A stretch of DNA of 64,000 nt from Rhea pennata (lineage: Eukaryota; Chordata; Aves; Rheiformes; Rheidae): contig NC_084667.1 of assembly GCF_028389875.1 (NCBI RefSeq), positions 58,010,570-58,074,569 of the forward strand, given 5' to 3'. The number at the start of each line of letters is the position of its first letter. Positions within the stretch are counted from its first letter, which is position 1. Of the stretch, positions 13,201-24,708 are shown in pieces. A program made the translations under genes and the position numbers. The notes beneath the pieces are model-generated. The model was not told where the DNA came from. It worked only from the letters and a program-made list of their open reading frames with translations, and searched no databases.

Positions 13201-14009
13201 AACGGTGACAGTGGCACCTCAATTCTAAATCCTCTAACCAGAGAAGATTAAGGACAGGATAAGAGGCAGACATCGCTTGTTTTCTAGCACATCAGAAGCA
13301 GGGAGGCGACTGAAGCAAGAAGAAGCAACTCCCCATAGTCAGAAGATTTCTTTGCAGATCACAGCAAAAAAAGCAAAGTGCTGCAAGTCCCATATGACAG
13401 ATACACGCTAATGCTAGATACCATCACATCAGACATGAATGATTATTAGAAATCCAAGTTCCTAAAAAAGTGAGAACTCAGCTGCTCGCTAGTGCTGGCT
13501 TTTATACTCACAGGTTGGAAAAGCTAGGAGGTCAGTCTTTTTTATGCTGGTATTTATTAGGCACTCTGTAATTTCTTTATCTGTTAGTAGCACAGCACAA
13601 TCAGAGCTTAATAAGCATATTTAATTTGCATGTTAGATGTTTTATGTCTTGGGTTGCAATTCTCTATGCTTTTCACTCACTCTAATGGTATCTGGAGCTT
13701 GGTCAGGCTACATGATAAGTGCAATTTTGAAATTTTTGTGAATTTTAAAGTTTTTGTGATTTGTTACTTTTCTTCTTTTGAGTAATATGACAGTCCTGAT
13801 TTTTGCACTCCAACTTTGAGAGATTAAAAGAGTGGCTTATTTTAAAACTAATCTCTGGGCAAAGGTGAGCAAAATTGAAAAAAAAAATTATATGCACCTA
13901 AGCATTAGGGGGAAAAAAAACCACTAAGGGATAAAGAAACTATTACAAAATCAGGCTGCGACTACGTAAAGCTCACCTTTTCCTCATCCATAGCAAGCAC
14001 ACACTGCAG
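10251..14009. other. Intergenic DNA upstream of the PPP2R5C CpG island, no gene recognised
   Basis: AT-rich, with no exon-like open frame, no known repeat I can name and no RNA gene signature. Short direct repeats of AAAAAATATATACA occur around 11,747-11,780. The last few hundred bases before 14,010 change sharply toward GC-rich sequence. Confidence 0.55.
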
Positions 14010-14555
14010 TCCTCAAACTGACGGTGGCCGGCCTGGGCTGTGTGACAGGGGCAGCACGCTCCCCACGTGCCCTGCATTAACTCTCTCTTCCTTAAACACC
14101 CGCCGTCAGGCAGCGAGGGGCTCCCGTTGCGGGGCGACCCGCGGGGCGCCCACCGCCGCCGCGCCCCGCCTCAGAGAGGCGGCGGGAGCCGGAGAAGCCG
14201 CTCTGCCCCCGGGGCGTGGCCGGGGCCTGGCCGCCTCCGCCCCGCTCCGGAGCCCCTAACAGGCGGGGGGAGGGGCGGGAAGCAGCGAAGAGACCCGCCC
14301 ACCGGCTGACGCCACGGGAGCCGCGGCTCACGTGACAGGGACAGCCAATGGGGAGGCGGCGCCCCGGCTCCGCCGGGCGGGGGGTGGGGTAGGAGGAAGG
14401 GGGTGGGGGGAGGCCGAGGCCGGAGCCGCGGCCGTCGCCGAGGCGGAGGCGGGGAGGGGGGGGGGAAGCGGCAGCGCTAGCGCGGGGCGGGCGCAGCGCG
14501 GAGCGGGGCCGCGGGAGGCTGCGCCTCTGCGGCCGCGGCGCGTAACCGAGCGGCC
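14010..14555 (+). promoter_or_regulatory. PPP2R5C: PPP2R5C promoter 1 / CpG island and 5' UTR (long N-terminal isoform)
   Basis: A dense CpG island begins near 14,010 and continues into intron 1 to about 15,290. No TATA box is seen upstream of the exon 1 ATG, as is usual for housekeeping CpG promoters. Recognisable sites are TGACGCCA (14307-14314, CRE-like half site), TCACGTGA with core CACGTG (14329-14334, the E-box bound by USF, MYC or TFEB-type factors) and CCAAT (14345-14349, NF-Y) inside CAGCCAATGGGG. GC-box-like runs follow at 14380-14490. The transcription start is probably within about 14,400-14,500 (inference from CCAAT spacing). No ATG occurs between the CCAAT box and the coding ATG at 14556, so the leader should be free of AUG uORFs. 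Confidence 0.8.
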
Positions 14556-14582
14556 ATGCCGAATAAAAACAAGAAGGAGAAA
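14556..14582 (+). CDS. PPP2R5C: PPP2R5C exon 1 (first coding exon, long isoform), partial gene
   Basis: This exon encodes MPNKNKKEK, the N-terminus of the longer form of B56-gamma, a substrate-selecting regulatory subunit of the PP2A serine/threonine phosphatase holoenzyme. The ATG lies in an adequate context (G at -3, C at +4). The reading frame stops being exonic after nine codons: AAA is followed directly by the strong donor GTGAGT at 14583, in phase 0. The lysine-rich MPxKxKKEK start is shared with the B56-delta paralogue PPP2R5D. It is assigned to PPP2R5C because the downstream alternative exon at 46344 carries the gamma-specific MLTCN start. The exon sits inside the CpG island, 207 bp after the CCAAT box. 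Open frames of 120-280 codons on both strands here are GC-rich shadows and not genes. Confidence 0.92.
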
Positions 14583-16150
14583 GTGAGTCGGCCGGCGGCG
14601 GCGGCGGCGGCGGCGGGGGGGGAGGCCGGGCCGGGCCGGGCCGGGCCGGGCCGGGAGGCGGCAGGGCGCAGGCCCGGCGGGGAGGGGCCCGGGGCGCTCC
14701 GTGCCGGGGGGGGGGGGAAGGGTAGCGCCGCTCCGCTCCGCTCCGCTCCGCTCCGCCCCGCCCCGCCCCGCCGCTCCCCCCAGGCGGAAGCTGAGGGGGC
14801 GCCGGGGCCTGTAGCGGCGGGGGGGGGGGGGTCTGGGCCGGAGCAGGGTGCGGGGCCCCCGCGGGCGAGGCCGCGGCGATGCGGGAGGTCGGGGGGGAGG
14901 CTGCTGTGCGGGGCAGGTAGCTGAGCACGGTGCGGGAGGAAGGGCGAGCGGGAGGGGGTGTCTCTTAATTTGGGGCCAGCGCGAGCCGCTGGTGGCGGGG
15001 GAGGGGGCGTATCCGGGCAGAGCCGCCTCTCCTCCAGCCCTCGTCCCGGGAAGTTTCCCTGCCGCGGGGCTTTGGCTGTAGCTGAAGTTGCGCTTGGGGA
15101 GTCAGCGTAAGCGCTCAACGGGCGTTAATCAGCGCTCGAAATCTTTCCATCCGCTCCTCCTGCCGCGGGAAGGTGGCTGTTGTTTGGGCGTCGCTTTGCC
15201 TCAGTTTCCCTATGCGTCCCGCGGGGCGACTTGTCTGGCAGCCGCGAAAGGGTCTCGCGCAAGTAACGTCAGCAGAAAAGTTCGAAATCCAATATAAAGT
15301 CATCCGGATTGCACTTTATTTTATGTGATAGGCAATTAGCTGTCATGGGAATGAGCGAACATCAAAAGCAGTGAAGTATGTAGTCTGCCTGGTCCTGCTG
15401 CTATCCTGCCAGACCTTCCTCCGTTCAGTTGACTTCTGTCTGTCTTCTGACTTTTCAACGTCATTTTAAAATTGTGTGTTCGATTAGGTGTTGTGTTTTC
15501 TTCTTACTTTTCCCCGATATCCTTGTGTCTTTTGATATTAAGAACCTCAACACTTTTTTTTTTTTTTTTTTTTTTTGCTTTCCTGAGAATAACAGAAATA
15601 TTTCAAAAATATGGCATGGATGAAGGATATAATTTAGATATAGTGCTGGAAGAGAGAATTTGACATGTAGACCTACTTCATGTACTAGAGTTTTTAGCCC
15701 CATTATAGTTGCTCAGAGGAAACACCTAGAACAGGCAAGATAATGAAGTGTAAAATGTGTACTGCGCTAATGCTTGTTTCAAAGCTAACTAAATATAACT
15801 GCTCCTGAGGCTAAAAACTAAAGACAGCAAGGCTCAGTTCTTAGGCATGGTTGAAATCACTTGCTTGCTTTGCCTCTACTTGTTTACCTATATAAAAGCC
15901 TTTCTTTATACACTTTACAGGTAGATTCTTGGAAATAAATAAAAAAAAATGCCAAAATCTTCTTGAAGGTGAAAAATGTTTAAAGTCACTTTGTAGAGAC
16001 TGCTTTTTCAATATTAATGTTTTTCAGTGAAACAATATAATTTTCCTCTCATCATTTTTAATATTCTTAGCAAGTATCCAACTGATTTCTTGATGTGAAA
16101 GTCTAAGTCTTCTTTACAAAGTAACTGAGACTGCAAACCTTATTTTTTAG
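14583..16150 (+). other. PPP2R5C: PPP2R5C intron between exons 1 and 2
   Basis: GTGAGT donor at 14583 and TTATTTTTTAG acceptor ending at 16150. The first 700 bases are still CpG island with G-rich sense strand and tandem repeats; the rest is AT-rich and includes a T23 tract at 15554-15576. No other exon is seen. Confidence 0.85.
14593..14770 (+). repeat. GC tandem repeats: (CGG)8, (CCGGG)6, (CTCCG)5-(CCCCG)3
   Basis: Eight CGG units lie at 14593-14616, beginning ten bases after the exon 1 splice donor. Six CCGGG units at 14626-14655 provide repeated GGG runs able to form G-quadruplexes on the non-template strand. CTCCG x5 followed by CCCCG x3 occupies 14731-14770. G-homopolymers lie between them. 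Strong G richness just downstream of a CpG promoter is typical of R-loop-forming DNA. Confidence 0.93.
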
Positions 16151-16216
16151 GAACCTGCAAAATCAGGCAAGAGCGGAAAAAGTGGCAAAGATGGGCAAGA
16201 TAACCAAGAACATGAG
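16151..16216 (+). CDS. PPP2R5C: PPP2R5C exon 2 (lysine/glycine-rich N-terminal segment)
   Basis: A 66-base exon in phase 0 on both sides encodes 22 residues, starting EPAKSGKSGKSGKDGQ and ending in the acidic NQEHE. It follows a pyrimidine-rich acceptor (TTATTTTTTAG) and ends GAG|GTAAAT. The donor is only moderate, with A at +5. The segment contains three SGK units and corresponds to the disordered, lysine-rich N-terminal tail of long B56-gamma and B56-delta isoforms, outside the HEAT-repeat fold that binds the PP2A scaffold and catalytic subunits. The exon can be skipped without changing frame (phase 0 in, phase 0 out), so an isoform lacking it is possible. Identification rests on exon order, phase and resemblance to the known vertebrate N-terminus. 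Confidence 0.9.
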
Positions 16217-18854
16217 GTAAATATTACTAAAATGTATACTTTATCCAGGCAAATGTGTGGTGACTTTTGAAGAGCATGTTGAGTTTGTCTAGACTGTTAT
16301 AATTTTGACATGAATGATGACTGTGAGGAACATGGTTATAGAAATTCTGATGAAGTATTTGACAAAAAGTGTTTTAAGACTTTGGAGAAGATGCTTTTGA
16401 GGAAGATTAATTTTATTTAGAGTAATTTAGACCAAAGCAAACAAGGAAAATATTTCTTAGATATTTGTTTTCTGTTTGGTTATGAAGTGTTTCTTATCTG
16501 ATTTTTCTAGTCTCACCATGAGGTTTTGGGCTTGTCTTTTAGTTGCTTATCACCATTTTTTTTAATCATTCTCCATAATTCACAGAGCTCTCTTCTCAAA
16601 ATCTTGATGTTAGCATGTCAGTTAAATGTCAGTACCCTGATCCACATTGTCAGGAGACCTTAGGCTTAATCAAAGGCTGCTGACTTTTTTCTGTTGTGTG
16701 GTTCCTTTTTATAGCTATATACTGGAGTGTTCAATTTTTGACTAATTATTCTGTTGCTGCTTTTCTCAAACTTCTGTGTTGCTTTCTGCTTTGCTCACTA
16801 GCAAGGTAAGAAACTTCAAACTTTGAAGTAACTTCAAAGCGGTCAATTAAATTGTTGCTTACTCCCTTTCCCATGTTATCCGGAAACTCAGGATTTACTT
16901 CATTTGGAAATCTGCAGTGTTCAAGGGGATTCTGAAATTTCCTCTAAAGTGTTAATACCAACCTGTATATAAAATGCAGTGCTGAAAAGTTTGTGTAATT
17001 CAGCTTTTATACCATGTCTTTGTATTTAAAAATACATTTGAAAACAGTACTCTCATCCAAATATACCACTTTCCCCTCTCCCAAACAATTATATTTCCTA
17101 CAAAAATTCTTTAATATAGGAATTTTACATTTGCTCTGTGGCCTTTGAATTTTTTTCTGATGCCCTTCACAATTTTTATTTATTTCTATGCAGAAGATAT
17201 ATATTACTGCCTGTTTATGAAATTATTACATCTTGTGAACTTTAGCATCTTGGAAAATTCAGGTAAAATGATGGTTGAATTTTGGTGGAGGGAACTAATA
17301 CTCTAGCTACTGGAAAAGCCCTTAGAGTGAAATCAAAACTTCAGCAAAACAGAGAAGTTCATAATAAGCAGTATAACTAGATAAGCTTAATTGTGATGTA
17401 TTTTGTCTTTGCAGTATATTGCTATGATGTTAAAAACAGTATTACTTCTTGACTGGAATTTCAGTTCCTATGCAATTATAAGGCTTGTCCTTATCGGTAT
17501 CTTAGCTGGGCTTTTGTTGATTTACTTATGCTGGTGAGTTACAGGTTAGTGAAGCCAAAACTGATTTCTTCTGTCTTTTTGGTACTTTAACTATGAGAAC
17601 TTTGCACACTATCATCATTTGTGGAGAGTTTTACATGTTAGCTGATAATGTATGTTTAGTTTTCTTCAGAATTTATTTCCATATTTGCAGATCTACCTTT
17701 ATTTTCATGCTTTTTTTTTTGTACCTAAAATTTACCTAAAATGTGTAAGAGGTTAGTCTCAATAGGACGACACATTGCACACTCTTCCTGCATTTTTTTT
17801 TCTCTCTTCTAGTTGTCCTTTTGGTTAGAATTCTGAAGGCAAAGTATAGTTTCTTAGATTATCAATGATACTTTGTCATTTATGAGTAGGAGCAAAATGG
17901 GAAAAGGACTGGGGCATTGACGAGAATGTGAATGGCACATATAGTATGCTTGCAGTTCCCAGTGGGCATTATTTAGCCTCTAGACAATTTTAAAAACCTC
18001 AGTGCCTGACTCATTGACTTAATTAATAGAATAATTGCATACAAATAGTAGTATAGACTTTGCATTCCAATGTGGATGGCTGTAACCAAGATGTGTGTTC
18101 GTTGGTGTTTGTACATGCAGAAAGCAAGCTGTTTGTCAACAATGAAGACTAACAAATACAGAAATATATTCCTAATATATGCCAGAATATGTTTAAGATT
18201 ATCTTAAAAGTGGGGGGTGTTTGTGTGCGTCTCTTTCTTTTAAAAGAGAAGGTTCTCTTAATGTTCCCTTCTACCTATGTTTTAGTATTTATAGTATGGC
18301 TTTTTAAAAAGCCCTAGACTACAAATAGGTTTGGAAATATACTGGTTTGTATTCTCTTTTTTCTCAAAATGAATTTAGTGTGTATGAAAAATGGCAGATT
18401 GCAAGGACTAGAAACTGTCTGCTGTTCAAAGAACAGAGACAACACAAGCAGCAGCGTCCCACAAATACTTTATTTATAGACACTTGTATAGCACTTAACT
18501 AAATTCATGATGCATTGGACTTGTGTAGATGAAAAAATGCAACAGGTTTTAGTTATTTATGACAATGAACAAATGTTTTTCATTTCTTGCAGTCAGGAAA
18601 TGAGATTTAGGTTGAGTGAAGCTACTTCATAAAGCTACAAAGACAGTATGAACATGACTGAAAGTCAGATTTCTGGCATGCCAGGTAATGATGCCCATGC
18701 TGAAAGAGACTGAAAATGACTTAAGCTGATGTTTTTGTCAGTTTTTAAATAACAGATGCCTATAAGTGTGTACAAAAGTATTAAGAGTAGCTACAGCACA
18801 TGCAAAGGCATTTAAGTCAGCAGATCATCTATTCAAATCCCAAGGAACTGAGTT

Positions 18855-19125
18855 GTAGTCATGTTTGAAAATGAGAGGTCCATCTTGCCCAGTTTTCTGT
18901 GTCTAGCATTGCTCCAAGCAGATGTTTTGGTGAGAAAATATGAGAGTGGAAAAGTAGATGATTCTTCTCACATTACTCATGTTTTGGTTACTACAAGTAA
19001 TACAGAAAGATTAGATAAGATAGATAGACCACTGGTCCACATAACTTAGAATTTCCTCTCCATGTGCATCAGTAACAGATGCTGAAGAACAGTTTCAGAA
19101 ACAGCAGATGCATAGTCTTTCATTC
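18855..19125 (+). mobile_element. Degraded ancient interspersed repeat, possibly two tandem copies
   Basis: Fragments in order are GGTCCATCTTGCCCAGTTTT (18878-18897), GCAGATGTTTTGGTGAGAAA (18918-18937), then a second start-like GACCACTGGTCCACATAACT (about 19027-19046) and CAGTAACAGATGCTGAAGAA (about 19071-19090). They match the same 'ACCAATGGTCCATCTAGCCCAG' family as the relic at 9325. The family name is uncertain. Confidence 0.45.
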
Positions 19126-20670
19126 TTGTACAATTTTTTTAGTCTATGCTATTATGTAGCTTAAAAGCTTACTTGTGTGAGGCATTGTGTAAAATCGTTT
19201 TCAAATTATTAATCATTTTGTTGACTTCTTATACTGTCATCTGTAGATTTCTACCCCCTCCCTGCCTTATTTAATCTCCCCTAAGTGGGAGAGCTTCCAT
19301 TCCTTTGACTTTTTTCCTTCCTTATTTTCACGTTCTGTTATCCTTTTTATGGTGGAGTTGCTGCCATGTCATGCATAGTGTGCAGTTCTGGTATGTTGTG
19401 AATCTGTATTGTAATGCAGTTTGTTTTTCTAAATCCAATTTCAAATTGTTCAATATTTGAACACTTAAGAAATGAGCTAATCTGATTAAGGAATTTAAAT
19501 GAAATCAGTATCTCAAATTTCTGTGTGTGAACAAGGATAAAAATGCTTTAAGAAATGTGTATTCTCTAGGTTTTGGGAGGTTTTGTTAGAAGTTTATGTG
19601 TATATTTTGCATTTCAGACAGCTATGTATATGGGTGCTGAGTGTCATCTTCTTGAACTGATTAATTTCTATTTTAAACAAATCTGTATCTGAAGAACTGC
19701 TATTGTAAAATGCCCGGACAAATTCTTAGAACTAAGGCTACAGAATCGGGCATTTAAAAGCAATGGTAACTTCTTTTTTTTCCCCAAGTGTGTCATGAAC
19801 ACATTTTGTTTCTGTGTGTGTGTGAATAAGAGATTTTAAGTTAATGTGCTCACATGATGTGTTTCTGTATCTCTTGCCCTCCATGATGTGCACTGCAGAT
19901 GGTGCCAGTTAATATTTTTAATCTTTACTTTCACATGTAGCCCTATGTGTTGTTCTTAACTGCTGCTAGTGAAAGCTTGGAGTTTGACTGAAGTCTTGGC
20001 AGAGGTGTGAATAGAAACAAATCCACTCATTTGACATTCACTTACCTTATTCATAAGACCTGTATTTCTGTCTTCTGTATTTCTGCCTTCCTGTTCTAGG
20101 GTGTATTCTGTGTGAGTGAAAGGGATGAGGGCTCTGTACGCAACAATCTTATTTGTAGTACAGTCTTGACTCGCACCCTGGCTGCAGTCGTTCTGTGCAC
20201 TGAATGAGCCAGGAAGCAATACTTGATCCTACGTAACTGTATCATGAGAAGTCTCTGGTACTGAACTCTTCAGTTCTTGACTTTGCAACCTCAACTTTAT
20301 TTTCAAAGAGCTATATCTTTTATAAATCTGAAACTTAAATCCTGAAAAAATTCAAATCTTTTTCCTACTTGAGCTAATGCTGTCATAAAAATGACTTACT
20401 TTGAGCCTACCAGTTTAGGGAAAGAGAGAAACGTAATTTGCTAATAGTTCCAGAGAGTATCTAGACAGCATAAATGTTGAAATTTGAAATAATTTTTGTG
20501 ATGCTGTACACAAAAGCAATGTACATATTACGATATGACCCTTCAACCTTTGGCCCATCTGCTGCTACTCTCTATTTTTCATTCCATTTAAACTACATGT
20601 TTCTTCTCTGCCTATATCTGTTCCTTCTCTGCCTTCTATACTGCCTAAATAAAAATGATATTCCCTATAC

Positions 20671-20698
20671 CTCTAATGCTGAGTGCCTAGCATTAGAG
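20671..20698. repeat. Perfect 10-bp inverted repeat, 8-base loop
   Basis: CTCTAATGCT (20671-20680) pairs with AGCATTAGAG (20689-20698). Intronic, sense strand of PPP2R5C. Confidence 0.95.
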
Positions 20699-21271
20699 TG
20701 ACTGCTAAAATAAGGAAAAATTCAGTCGTAGCTGACAGAGCAGTCTTTATGTCACCTGGAAGCCTCAGTCTTTGATGCAAGATCTCACTGTGCAAATACA
20801 GATATTGCAAAGAATCGAGATTACAAGTGTCTGTGTTTCTGTAAGTACGTGTTTATGTATATAAATATCAACTGTAGATATCAAGTTGGTCAGATTTACC
20901 TTGGAGGGATGGCAAAGCCAGCTGAGAGGGACAAATCATTTTTAGTTAAGTAAATGGGGAAAAAAAATACCCCAAATTTAGTACTGACTGATCTGAAATG
21001 CTTGAAGGAACTAATCAGGGTGTGGAATTTGTTGGGAAAGGGGAAGATGAAGAGGAAAGTTGTGAATATCTAACACATTCTTCTGCTGAGAGCTAGAAGT
21101 TCATTTAACCTTTGATAACTAAGCCAGAAAAAAAGTTGAAAGTATTTTTTTAAAAAGAGGCAGATCTTTCCTAGAAGATATGAAATTTGAAGTACTCTTC
21201 TATAATGGAAAGGTAGAAATATATACTTTTCTGTGCAGCCCAGATCTAACTTTAGCCTAAATGTATCTTGT

Positions 21272-21306
21272 AACTATCTGGCAACTAAGTAGTTGCCAGG
21301 ATAGTT
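21272..21306. repeat. 15-bp inverted repeat with one bulged base, 4-base loop
   Basis: AACTATC-TGGCAACT (21272-21286) pairs with AGTTGCCA-G-GATAGTT (21291-21306). The loop is AAGT and one G is bulged in the 3' arm. This is the longest stem found in the window. Confidence 0.93.
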
Positions 21307-22336
21307 GAATATGTTCCTTAAAGTATAACCTCTTACTTCAGTAACTAGTCCAGGATATTAGTGCCTTTGAGTTGTGAACAAAGAAACATACGTGACTAAA
21401 TCTGTTGTGTATTACTTTCCTCTGTGTGGGAGTAGTGTCTGATTCTGGTAAAATACTCTGGTTATTTCCCAATGCCCAAAACCTATTCTCAGAACATAAA
21501 TCTCCAAGGAAAATGCCTGGGACTGGGTGTAGTTATGTGAACCCATAGTAATTTGTGGATGTACTCTCTAGTGTCTAACTTGCTCTTGCAGAAGTTATTT
21601 TATACACAAATAAGCTTTATTGTGGAGCCTGGTTTTGTCATAGGGGTGAGTATATCTCTTTCTTGAATTAAGACAGCAATAATTCATGGTCAGGTGCACC
21701 AGAGTCCATAGAAATGAGGTCTTCCCTTTCCTTTTTTTCATGATTAAACTAGTTTTAATTCTGTGTCTGTCTGAACCCAGATTGTTGCAGACCTCGCATG
21801 CTGGCCTCTCATTAACTTCTCTGTGGATTTCTTTAGGAAAAGGGGGCTTGGTACTAGTTAATGATTGTACAGAAATGTTACTCTTTTTCTCTCTTAAAAA
21901 CAACTACATTTGAAGAAAATCAAGTGTTTCTTACAGTACTTTAACAAAGGTTTAATTTACCACTACAGGGGAAGAAAGTTAAAATTTTAACTCAGGCCCT
22001 TATTTCTGTCTGTATTGCTTGTTTGAATGCACGTGTTCAAAAACGTCTTGTACTTCTCACCCATGATACCTACTGTTACATGAAACGTGAGTTGGTTGGC
22101 TGTGGTATAGGGCACAGATGCATAATCAAAAACAGCTAGAAGGGCTCCAAAGCTTACCGTCTCTGAGTTGGAATATACTGAACCTGCAGGTAAATCACTA
22201 AATTGTTCCTATTCTTGCTTACTATTTTGCTTTTAAGTTGAAACTTAACTGATTGCATTGAAAGGGTATAGAAGCACTTGGACAATTCACTGTTTTGCTT
22301 CATCTAGGAGATGGAAGAGTTGGGAGTTGTTGTTAG

Positions 22337-22363
22337 CCTATTACTGCAGAAGGCAGTAATAGG
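22337..22363. repeat. Perfect 11-bp inverted repeat, 5-base loop
   Basis: CCTATTACTGC (22337-22347) pairs with GCAGTAATAGG (22353-22363), loop AGAAG. Confidence 0.95.
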
Positions 22364-24132
22364 TGATTGGGAGTGATAGCATCTTCTAGATCTAGCTGGA
22401 CTGGTTTGGAAGACACAAAACTTCTAAACTGAAGGCTTTATTCAGTTTGAGTCTAGATGTTGGACAGTCTGTAATAGGGAAAGAGTACCATTCCCTTCAA
22501 GGAGATATTGGTTTGGTGACCTTCATAAAGAAGAACAGAAATCACAGCCCTTTCTTAAAGTTCTTCTGTCGCACAGAACAGCAAGTGGAAGACTAATGTG
22601 CTGTGACTACTATGTATATAGTCATTTCTTGTTTCCATGTGCTGCCCTGCTGCCCTCTTTCTAGTTTAAGGACTTTCTAAATACAAGCAAATCGAAATGT
22701 AATAAAATATAAATTGTGTTGGCCAGTTTTTTCTCCATGCAAGAAATTGCTTGATTTATTGACAGCATATGGTGCCAATGTCAGACTATAATCACTGTTG
22801 AAATCAATTTTAAATTTTTAAAAATTAAATAGCAGCCTTTGCCTTTCAGTAGTTTTATTAAACACAAGTGATAGCTTCCAGTACAGCAATTTTGTCAAGC
22901 TTTGTTTTCAGCGTTTATTTCAATTGCATGAAGGCTTTTTTCTTTATATACTAAGTTTCTAAGCTATCTAATACGGTGCTGATATTTTTCAGGAATGGTA
23001 GTGAAATTACAGAAACCTCTCTTTAATTGAACGTCTTTAAAATACTCTAGACAAAGTAAGATTCACCTCTCAAAGAATTTTATGAAGTGCCTATTGAGTT
23101 TTTGTGATCACCTTTCTGTTACCAGCCCAGGATACAGTGGGGAAAGACTATAAATATTCTCATAACTTCATTACTTTTTTTGTTGTTTATTCCTGGTTAC
23201 ATGTGCATACATGATCGCCTTTTCTTAAAAAACAAAACATCTACCCTGCTGTGGCTCTGACAGAATAGAAGTGGCACTGACAGTGTATGTCACTGCTGAT
23301 TTATGTGGATTTCTGAGCAGAGATCATGAGAAAACATATCCTAATGATAAAATGAAAACTAGCGATGGACCACAGGAACTAAATCTCACACTTTTATTTT
23401 AACAAGTACTTCATGACTAATAGCATCGAAAGTTATTTAGAAAATTTAATGACTGCTTCCTTTGAGTCTATATTTTCTGTATGCTATTTCTTATTGATCT
23501 CATGTGTCCCTGTTTGGGATTTTCATTTCAAAGCCACTTAAGGTGTTAAACCAGTTATTAGTAATCCTGGCAAACAAATGTATCTGGTCTTATCTTGCAG
23601 AGGGTGCATAGAGACTAATGTATTTACAGTATCTAGTTCTTGAATAGACTTTTATTTCAGAATTTTTAAAGTTAAGTTTGAGCATCTTAGCACAGGTAGA
23701 TAAGTTTTTATTAAGCAGCATGTTAATGACTACAGTAGAGGAGCATGAGGTACGGGAGGGAGGAATACCTTCCATGACCCCTTCCCCCCTCCCTGCCCCC
23801 CAGTTGTTGCTGTGCACTAGGACTGTTCCTAAATAATTTATGGAAATACCTTCTTGCCTAGAGCATTTTTTTAATCAGCTGAGACTATTCTGTTTTAATT
23901 GTTTGGTATGACAGTGTGTACTCTTATATGATTCAATATATGTATTTATTGTAACTTGCATAAAGCAGTTAGCATTTGAGCTCTGTCTCCCATTATTGTT
24001 GTCAAATGGCAGTTTCTGCCACTCAGTGGCACAGCATTTATTTTTAGCTGCACAGAGCTCAAGATATTTGTAAAACTGTTTCTACAAACACAGCAAAATC
24101 TTACTTTACCTCAAAGAATTATGTTTAGCGTA

Positions 24133-24708
24133 TGTAGGGGAGGCTACACTGAACCCCACTGTTGCACCAAAGGTACACCTACTTCCACAGGCTGCCCTCC
24201 AGCCACTGTTATATAAGTTATTAATGTGAGCAGATACCTGAGGGCTGATACAACTTGCTTTATTAATAGAGCTTGGACAGCTGTGCTGTCCTGTGAGCAG
24301 GACTTGGACAGCTGCATTGTCCTGTGAGCAGGACAATCTGCCAAGAACTGACCACCTGGAACCACATCTTTGCTTTGTCTGAACCGCATCTTAGTTCCAC
24401 CGGCTGAACAAAGCTTTGTCTTATGACTTGTGGTCATCACTGTCAGGTGTATCTATAGGTAAGGGAAGGAGACTTACTCTAGGAGAGACAGATACAAGTT
24501 ACCACCTCCCTGGTTCTGGGACGCCTGACCAGGAAGCTCCTCAAGGTTGAGAGCCCAAATTGCTTGGTGGTACGTAGACTCTGCTTTATTTGCTAACTAT
24601 GGATTGATCTTTCTCTTCCTCTGATATGTGAATAGCCTGTGCCTGTGAATTAATAAATTGTATCCTACTCATTGCTTACTTGTGTTTTGACATTGATTAA
24701 GCATAACA
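24133..24708 (+). mobile_element. Probable solo LTR of an endogenous retrovirus
   Basis: A block of about 576 bp is bounded by TGT...ACA ends (TGTAGGGG at 24133; CATAACA ending 24708). It is flanked by GCGTA (24128-24132) and GCATA (24709-24713), which look like a 5-bp target-site duplication with one mismatch. Inside it are a 31-bp tandem duplication (24272-24333), a GC-richer middle, and a poly(A) signal AATAAA at 24652-24657 about 50 bases before the right end, in + orientation. No internal retroviral genes or second LTR are present, as expected for a recombined solo LTR. A 5-bp duplication fits an ERVL-like origin, but the family is not identified. Boundaries are inferred and should be tested against an avian repeat library. 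Confidence 0.6.
24272..24333 (+). repeat. Tandem duplication, 31-bp unit x2, inside the LTR
   Basis: Both units begin CTTGGACAGCTG and end GTCCTGTGAGCAGGA; they differ at a few central positions. Such duplications are common in LTR U3 enhancer regions. Confidence 0.93.

Noticed and set aside
1..14000. DIO3 or another neighbouring gene upstream of PPP2R5C
   Set aside because: No thioredoxin-fold selenoprotein frame or other recognisable exon is present in this interval.
14092..15118. Long open frames on both strands of the first CpG island (up to 278 codons)
   Set aside because: They are proline/alanine/arginine/glycine-rich translations of GC repeats in every frame, with no domain, no splice support and mutual overlap. 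Only the nine codons from 14556 are supported.
18298..18313. 16-bp loopless palindrome GGCTTTTTAAAAAGCC
   Set aside because: About one such palindrome is expected by chance in 64 kb, and no matching factor site is clear.
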